Origin: Psychrobacter sp. M13
GTDB lineage: Bacteria > Pseudomonadota > Gammaproteobacteria > Pseudomonadales > Moraxellaceae
DNA length: 64,000 nucleotides
Direction of reading: 5' to 3'
Assembly: GCF_030718935.1 (NCBI RefSeq)
Contig: NZ_CP132194.1
Span: forward strand, 1,178,001-1,242,000
Within the stretch, counting starts at the first letter, position 1, and each line of letters begins with the position of its first letter. Made by a program: the position numbers and the translations under genes. A model generated the notes under the pieces. The model did no database searches. It saw only the letters and a list, made by a program, of their open reading frames with translations, and had not been told where the DNA came from. Positions 59,024 to 64,000 of the stretch are shown here, in pieces.

Positions 59024-60724
59024 ATGAATAATAAAAGTATATTTAACCGTAGGCGTTTTCTGACAGGGTCATCCACCTTGCTCGGCGCGTCAATGCTATC
59101 CACACTACCGACGATGGCCAATAGTGCACTAAGCAAAAATCAAAAAGTTGCTGTCAACAGTGATCGAGCCGACCATATCGTACCTGTTCTGACAGGTAAT
59201 GAGTTTGACCTATATGTTAGCGAAAAGATGATAACGGTCAATGGCAAATCAAGTATGGCAACCTTGATCAATGACTCGCTACCAGGGCCTACGCTCAAAA
59301 TGCAAGAGGGCGACACGGTTACCATTCGGGTTCATAATCAGCTCAATGAATCGACCTCTATTCATTGGCATGGTTTGCTGGTACCGTTTGAGATGGATGG
59401 CGTACCCGGCATTAGCTTCGACGGTATTCCCGCCAAAAGCACTTTTACTTATAAATTTAACATACCGCAATCGGGTACTTATTGGTATCACTCGCATTCA
59501 GGGTTTCAAGAGCAGACGGGTATGCGCGGCGCTATAGTCATTGAGCCCAAAGGAGCGGAGCGTTATCCAGTAGAGGAAGACCATGTGATCTTGCTCAGTG
59601 ATTGGACGCACCGTGACCCGCATAATTTACTCAAACTGTTAAAGCAGCGTTCTGATTTTGACAATTACCATTTGCCAGATTTCAAAAAGCTGTTATCTGA
59701 TATCGCCGCTACGGATCTTGAGGCTGCTTACGATAAGCGTAAAATGTGGAATCAGATGCGCATGATGCCGACTGATTTTACGGATTTGTCAGGTGAAAAC
59801 ACGTTCACTTATCTTATGAATGGTAAGACCACAGCGGCTAATTGGACGCAACTGGTCAAAGCGGGACAAAAGGTCAAATTACGTTTTATCAATGCTTCTG
59901 CGCAGACAATATTTGATGTACGTATACCCGGTCTGAAGATGACCGTCGTCTCGACAGATGGCAATGATGTTGCACCTGTCAGTGTTGATGACTTCCGTAT
60001 TGGTGTTGCTGAGACTTATGATGTTATCGTCACGCCAACTGGGGATGCGCATACGATATTTGCGCAAAATATAGATCGCTCAGGTTTTGTTGCCACTACG
60101 CTTGCGACCAAAAAAGGCGCTCGCGCTGCGATACCTGCTATGGATAAAATCGAGTGGCTCACGATGGCCGATATGATGGGCGCGATGGGCGCGAATGGCT
60201 ATGAAGCCCGTCATGCTGAAACAGAATATGACTTTAAGACGGACATGCGCGTTGATAGTGCACGTATTAACATTGATGATCCGGGTATCAATTTACGCGA
60301 TATCAATCGTAAGGTTTTGACTTATGATCAATTACGCTCTGTAGATAAGCAAGTACTAAGCGAGCAGCGCAAGCCTACTAGAGAGATTGAAATACACCTA
60401 ACAGGTGCTATGGAGCGCTATATTTGGGCCATGGATGGGGTTATGTTTAAAGATGCCACGCCCGTCAATATCAAGCCGGGTGAACGTGTACGTATCACCT
60501 TGGTCAATGACACCATGATGAACCACCCTATGCACTTACATGGTATGTGGAGTGATCTACGTGCACCTAATGGAGACTTTCAAGTCCGCAAGCATACCAT
60601 CGTCGTGCAACCTGCACAGAAGATTAGCTTTGATGTCACAGGAGAAGCGGGACGATGGGCGTGGCATTGCCATCTGCTTTATCACATGGAAGCAGGTATG
60701 TTCAGAGAAGTCGCCGTTGTTTAA
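59024..60724 (+). CDS. copA: Multicopper oxidase CopA
   Basis: The 566-residue protein has a Tat signal (RRRFLTGSSTLLG), then three cupredoxin domains. Copper ligand motifs are SIHWHGLLVP (about 112-121), GTYWYHSHSG (about 151-160), NHPMHLHGMW (about 500-509) and WHCHLLYHMEAGMF (about 547-560). Type 1, 2 and 3 copper sites are thus complete. CopA oxidises Cu(I) to the less toxic Cu(II) in the periplasm. The Met-rich insert usual before the last domain is short (TMADMMGAMGANGYE), so much of the Met richness sits in neighbouring proteins. It is 28 bp upstream of copB. Confidence 0.95.
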   Translation: MNNKSIFNRRRFLTGSSTLLGASMLSTLPTMANSALSKNQKVAVNSDRADHIVPVLTGNEFDLYVSEKMITVNGKSSMATLINDSLPGPTLKMQEGDTVTIRVHNQLNESTSIHWHGLLVPFEMDGVPGISFDGIPAKSTFTYKFNIPQSGTYWYHSHSGFQEQTGMRGAIVIEPKGAERYPVEEDHVILLSDWTHRDPHNLLKLLKQRSDFDNYHLPDFKKLLSDIAATDLEAAYDKRKMWNQMRMMPTDFTDLSGENTFTYLMNGKTTAANWTQLVKAGQKVKLRFINASAQTIFDVRIPGLKMTVVSTDGNDVAPVSVDDFRIGVAETYDVIVTPTGDAHTIFAQNIDRSGFVATTLATKKGARAAIPAMDKIEWLTMADMMGAMGANGYEARHAETEYDFKTDMRVDSARINIDDPGINLRDINRKVLTYDQLRSVDKQVLSEQRKPTREIEIHLTGAMERYIWAMDGVMFKDATPVNIKPGERVRITLVNDTMMNHPMHLHGMWSDLRAPNGDFQVRKHTIVVQPAQKISFDVTGEAGRWAWHCHLLYHMEAGMFREVAVV

Positions 60725-60751
60725 GTTATTCTTTGATAGGTGAGAGATAAG

Positions 60752-61936
60752 ATGAAAATACGTAAAGTAAGGTTTAACACTACTGTATTGCCAGTATCCA
60801 TATTGTCTGCAGCAATGTTGTTGGCTATGCCAGTGGCGAATGCAGCATCAAATCCTGATGCTATGAGTAAAACGAAAATGCCAGTAAGTGACATGTCAGG
60901 CATGGATCACAGCGGTATGGATATGTCGGGTATGGATCATAGTGGCATGGACATGTCGGATATGGATCATAGCAGTATGGATATGTCAGGCATGGACATG
61001 TCGGATATGGATCACAGCAGTATGGATATGTCAGGCATGGACATGTCGGATATGGATCACAGCAGTATGGATATGTCTGGAATGGACATGTCAGATATGG
61101 ACCACAGCAGTATGGATATGTCAGGTAATATGGCAGGCATGGACCACAGCGGTATGGATATGTCAGGCGACATGGCAGGTATGGACCATAGCAAAATGAA
61201 CATGGACATGTCAGGCATGCAAGGTGGTGAGGCTCCAGCTGATGCTCGTAGTTCAGATTATTCCAACGGTGTCCCTTATGGACAGTATGGTAAGCCTGTC
61301 ATGATGGGTAGCATGCCATTGTGGGGCGTTTCAGTAGATGATTTAGGCTATCAGTTCGATGATGATCAGATCAACTTTGAGATTGAGGGATGGTATGGCG
61401 ATGATAGTAACCGTTTCAGATTGCGTACAGAGGGAAGTGCTCAAACCAAAGACGATAAAGAAATTAGTAGTTTGAGCTCATTGGCTTACTGGAAGCCACT
61501 CGGCATTTATTGGAATGGGGAAGCGGGTGTTGCTTATAATACTGAAAATGATAAGCCAGCGGTAATGGCAGGTATTGTCGGTACGGCTCCATACTTTATT
61601 GAAACAAATGCTAGAGCCTACTTATATAGTGATGGTCAAGTACAGCTTGATCTGGGTGCAGAATATGAATGGCGTTTAACTCAACGTTGGGTGGTGATAC
61701 CAGAAGTAGGTTTGACTGCGTTTAGTAAAGACGATAGTGACAACCAAATCGCTAAAGGCTTCAATGAAATGGAAGCCGAAGTGAGACTAACTTATGAAAC
61801 CTTGAGTCGGCAGTTAGCACCTTATGTTGGTATAAGCTACGAGTCAGCTTTGGGTGATGCACGTGATTTGCGTCGTCAAGATAACGAATCAGTTGATGGC
61901 AGTAGTCTGACTGCGGGTGTCAAATTCTGGTTTTAA
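60752..61936 (+). CDS. copB: CopB outer-membrane copper resistance protein with Met/His/Asp repeats
   Basis: ATG 60752 follows AGGTGAG; a GTG at 60740 is the alternative. The 394-residue protein has a signal peptide (cleavage near ANAAS, about 32), then about 110 residues of repeats built from MDMSGMD and DMDHSSMD (about 46-155), rich in copper-binding Met, His and Asp. The C-terminal CopB beta-barrel domain (about 175-394) shows GVSVDDLGYQFDDDQINFE and GEAGVAYNTENDKPAVMAG, and ends in GVKFWF with a terminal aromatic, as outer-membrane barrels do. The repeat is also a DNA tandem array of 45-bp units. Confidence 0.93.
   Translation: MKIRKVRFNTTVLPVSILSAAMLLAMPVANAASNPDAMSKTKMPVSDMSGMDHSGMDMSGMDHSGMDMSDMDHSSMDMSGMDMSDMDHSSMDMSGMDMSDMDHSSMDMSGMDMSDMDHSSMDMSGNMAGMDHSGMDMSGDMAGMDHSKMNMDMSGMQGGEAPADARSSDYSNGVPYGQYGKPVMMGSMPLWGVSVDDLGYQFDDDQINFEIEGWYGDDSNRFRLRTEGSAQTKDDKEISSLSSLAYWKPLGIYWNGEAGVAYNTENDKPAVMAGIVGTAPYFIETNARAYLYSDGQVQLDLGAEYEWRLTQRWVVIPEVGLTAFSKDDSDNQIAKGFNEMEAEVRLTYETLSRQLAPYVGISYESALGDARDLRRQDNESVDGSSLTAGVKFWF
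60971..61125 (+). repeat. 45-bp tandem repeats inside copB
   Basis: AGCAGTATGGATATGTCAGG recurs at 60971, 61016, 61061 and 61106, a period of exactly 45 bp (15 residues), with few differences between units. More diverged units lie on each side. Such arrays can change copy number, so repeat length may differ between strains. Confidence 0.85.
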
Positions 61937-61977
61937 ACCGTTAATTGTACAATTGTTAAATTTAAAGAGGTCATATT

Positions 61978-62463
61978 ATGAATGCTGATAACCAAAATAG
62001 TATGAATCATCAACAGGGTATGAATCCTTACCTAAAGTTTACCTTGATGATTGTCACATCTACAATCGTAATGTTTGTCATGATGTATTTCAATACCTAT
62101 AAACTCGACCATATTTATTTTAGTGAGACTCGCGCTTATATGGCGCTATACATGGGCGCAGTGATGGCTATTATCATGCTAGCCTTTATGACCAATATGT
62201 ATAAGAAAACCAAGATAAACTTGATGGTTTATGGGATTAGTGTCTTTCTTTTTGCCTTTGGTCTATGGGGTGTACGCTCGCAACAAACGGTCGATCAGGT
62301 CGATTGGATGCAAGCAATGATTCCGCACCATTCGATTGCAATTTTGACCAGTTCACGTGCCCATATCGAAGATCCACGGGTGCGTCAATTAGCTGATGAT
62401 ATTATCGAAGCGCAGAAGCGTGAAATCGGTGAGATGCAGCAATTGATTGATGAGCTGGAGTAA
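61978..62463 (+). CDS. DUF305-like membrane protein of the copper island
   Basis: The 161-residue protein has a short Asn/Gln/Met-rich N-terminus, three hydrophobic helices (about 20-40, 55-75, 82-98) and a soluble C-terminal segment. The segment has WMQAMIPHHSIAILTSSRAH and VRQLADDIIEAQKREIGEM, the DUF305 signature with its HH pair. DUF305 proteins often accompany copper and silver resistance genes; their biochemical role is unknown. GAGG precedes the ATG, and the gene follows copB by 41 bp. Confidence 0.85.
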   Translation: MNADNQNSMNHQQGMNPYLKFTLMIVTSTIVMFVMMYFNTYKLDHIYFSETRAYMALYMGAVMAIIMLAFMTNMYKKTKINLMVYGISVFLFAFGLWGVRSQQTVDQVDWMQAMIPHHSIAILTSSRAHIEDPRVRQLADDIIEAQKREIGEMQQLIDELE

Positions 62464-62616
62464 AGAATTATAAGATTAATAGGAGTACTTTAAACTAAAA
62501 AATAGTGAGCTATCGAATAGTTACGGTTGCTCATACAGATATATGTACTCAAAGTTCTTATCCACCGCAGATTTAAAGTCCTACTCGTTAAAAAGGTAGT
62601 GAAAGGATAAATTGGC

Positions 62617-63729
62617 ATGGAACAAAACAGAACGACTCGTTATCAGCAAGATAGTCTGACTTTATCAGGAACAGTTATGCTAGGTACCGGTGTCATGATT
62701 GGCGCCGGTATTTTTGCATTGACTGGGCAGATGGCTCAGATGGTAGGTTCGCTTTTCCCCTTAGCGTTTTTAGCTGCTGCAATTGTTGTTTCTTTTAGCG
62801 CCTATTCCTACATCAAAATCTCTAATGCCTACCCATCAGCTGGCGGTGTTGCAATGTATTTGCATCAGGCATACGGAGATCGTTTACCGACTGGCTTTAA
62901 TGCTTTGCTGATGTATTTTTCCATGGTTATAGCGCAAAGTTTTTTGGCTCGGACGTTCGGGTCATATACTATGCAGTTGTTCGGTGGTGATGATAGCGGT
63001 CGCATGGTATCTGTTCTTGGTGCAGCGCTTATTCTTGCTGCATTCTTGATTAATTTGCTTAGCAATCGTTGGATCCAAGGAGTCGCATCGTTTATTGGCA
63101 TTATAAAAATTGTCGGTATTCTCGTCTTCGGATTGGTTGGTGTCTGGCTGGCTGATAGCTTTGCAATTGATTCTTCCATATTAGGTGATACTAATACTGC
63201 TGGTAACTTTCTTGGCGCAACGGCGTTAGGCATACTGGCATTTAAAGGCTTTACCACGATTGCCAACAGTGGCTCGGAGGTAAAAAATCCTCGTCGTAAC
63301 GTCGGCCGTGCCATTATAATCTCGATCGCAATCTGCGTAGTTATTTACACTTTAGTCGGTTTTGCGGTGTCTAGTAATCTGTCCCTTGCCGAGATTATTG
63401 AAACCAAAGACTATTCCTTGGCTGCTGCCGCACGGCCAGCGCTTGGCGATTATGGTCTGTGGTTCACAGTGGCAATCGCAATGGTAGCTACCGCTGGTGG
63501 TCTCCTTGCTAGCATCTTCGCAGTCTCGCGGATGCTTGCTATGTTGACTGACATGAAGCTGGTACCCCATCGTCATTTGGGGATGCCAGGAAGCGTTCAG
63601 AAACATACGCTGGTTTACACTGTGGTGTTGGGTTTGGCTTTCACAACGTTATTTGATCTTTCACGAATTGCAGCGCTTGGCATTGTTTTTTATCTGATCA
63701 TGGATATCGCTATTCATTGGGGTCGCTAG
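62617..63729 (+). CDS. APC-family amino acid permease, apparently truncated at the C-terminus
   Basis: The 370-residue frame opens with GTVMLGTGVMIGAGIFALTG, the helix 1 substrate-binding loop of the APC superfamily, followed by AYSYIKISNAYPSAGGVAMY. EVKNPRRNVGRAIIISI and FAVSRMLAMLTDMKLVPHRH are typical later blocks. Only about ten helices are present, and the frame stops at MDIAIHWGR, where homologues continue with a loop and two more helices. No reading frame in the next 150 bp restores them. It is therefore likely truncated and possibly non-functional. AAGGA precedes the ATG. Substrate not evident. Confidence 0.75.
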   Translation: MEQNRTTRYQQDSLTLSGTVMLGTGVMIGAGIFALTGQMAQMVGSLFPLAFLAAAIVVSFSAYSYIKISNAYPSAGGVAMYLHQAYGDRLPTGFNALLMYFSMVIAQSFLARTFGSYTMQLFGGDDSGRMVSVLGAALILAAFLINLLSNRWIQGVASFIGIIKIVGILVFGLVGVWLADSFAIDSSILGDTNTAGNFLGATALGILAFKGFTTIANSGSEVKNPRRNVGRAIIISIAICVVIYTLVGFAVSSNLSLAEIIETKDYSLAAAARPALGDYGLWFTVAIAMVATAGGLLASIFAVSRMLAMLTDMKLVPHRHLGMPGSVQKHTLVYTVVLGLAFTTLFDLSRIAALGIVFYLIMDIAIHWGR

Positions 63730-63880
63730 CGTCAACTCGCTGGCGCCACACGAATCAAAAAGTAATGCTAATACAGCATAAAGCTTCTACTTATACTGGT
63801 TCTTTAAATTTAGAACGGAAAGGTGGATGTTTAATTAGTTTAAGCTTGAACGACATCATGTGATAACAAGGAGTATTAAG

Positions 63881-64000
63881 ATGGTCAAATCAAATTTGAC
63901 AACAAGTACCTTAAGAATTGTCCCTGTTGGCAACAGTGTATCGTTGTTTTTACTCATTAGTTACCTGTTATGCATAGGCTTTGGTTTACTCGCTCCCGAG
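63881..64000 (+). CDS. DUF5676-like small membrane protein, N-terminal part
   Basis: AAGGAG lies at good spacing before the ATG. The 40 visible residues (TLRIVPVGNSVSLFLLISYL then LCIGFGLLAPE) match the first hydrophobic helix of DUF5676 proteins, small two-helix membrane proteins common in metal-resistance islands. The gene runs off the window edge. Function unknown. Confidence 0.6.
   Translation, partial: MVKSNLTTSTLRIVPVGNSVSLFLLISYLLCIGFGLLAPE

Noticed and set aside
60888..61199. 103-codon open frame overlapping copB, rich in Trp and Ile
   Set aside because: It is a frame shadow of the copB Met/His/Asp repeats; the copB frame has the signal peptide and conserved barrel.

Overview
The window is AT-leaning, densely coded gammaproteobacterial chromosome. 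Gene content and order (pmrC-A-B type eptA operon, narGHJI with adjoining moe/moa genes, a homogentisate-type aromatic cluster, a copA/copB island) suggest a Moraxellaceae, most likely Psychrobacter. The genus is inferred from protein resemblance only. I saw no rRNA, tRNA, CRISPR array, phage gene or transposase.

Region 1 (1-13953) is an envelope-modification block on the minus strand. It holds a PAP2 lipid phosphatase (partial) behind dgkA, a PepSY protein, and an eptA-pmrA-pmrB operon. A corA-like gene and a decayed mprF lie on the plus strand. Next comes a periplasmic redox operon: yceI, triheme cytochrome c, Tat-exported flavin amine oxidase, lipoprotein cytochrome c. Three nearly identical direct repeats, GTTAAG-N5-GTTAAG on the plus strand, lie upstream of dgkA, eptA and yceI. 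Each sits exactly 11 bp from a -10-like hexamer, so the three transcription units probably form one PmrA-type regulon.

Region 2 (13985-18976) holds a VIT1-like transporter and a four-gene operon: acidic PepSY protein, small membrane protein, ApbE flavin transferase, ferric-reductase-like protein. A rhodanese remnant, a hemerythrin and a small cupin follow.

Region 3 (19196-41186) is nitrate respiration and NO defence: nnrS, nsrR, narK, narXL, a second narK, narGHJI, hmp, a PpiC-type isomerase, and moeA, moaA, moaB and a moaD-like gene. NsrR-type palindromes precede nnrS and hmp. NarL-type 7-2-7 sites precede narG and moaA. The NsrR protein has a long acidic insertion inside its Fe-S cysteine loop, and the MoaD-like protein lacks the C-terminal Gly-Gly. 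No nitrite reductase is present, so the visible pathway stops at nitrite.

Region 4 (41284-53989) holds a half-length PACE-like ORF, a CopD-like protein and a bestrophin, then phenylalanine/tyrosine breakdown: maiA, an IclR regulator, a VOC protein, fahA, tyrB, a LysR regulator, hppD, phhA, phhB and an NhaC-family transporter. The ring-cleaving homogentisate dioxygenase (hmgA) is not in the window. The VOC protein is a possible replacement.

Region 5 (54287-64000) is a copper-resistance island. It has copSR, two small secreted proteins, a cytochrome c with a Met/Asp tail, a DUF411 lipoprotein, CopA, a repeat-rich CopB, a DUF305 protein, an apparently truncated APC permease and the start of a DUF5676 protein. 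Cop-box-like sites lie upstream of copR and within the plus-strand genes.
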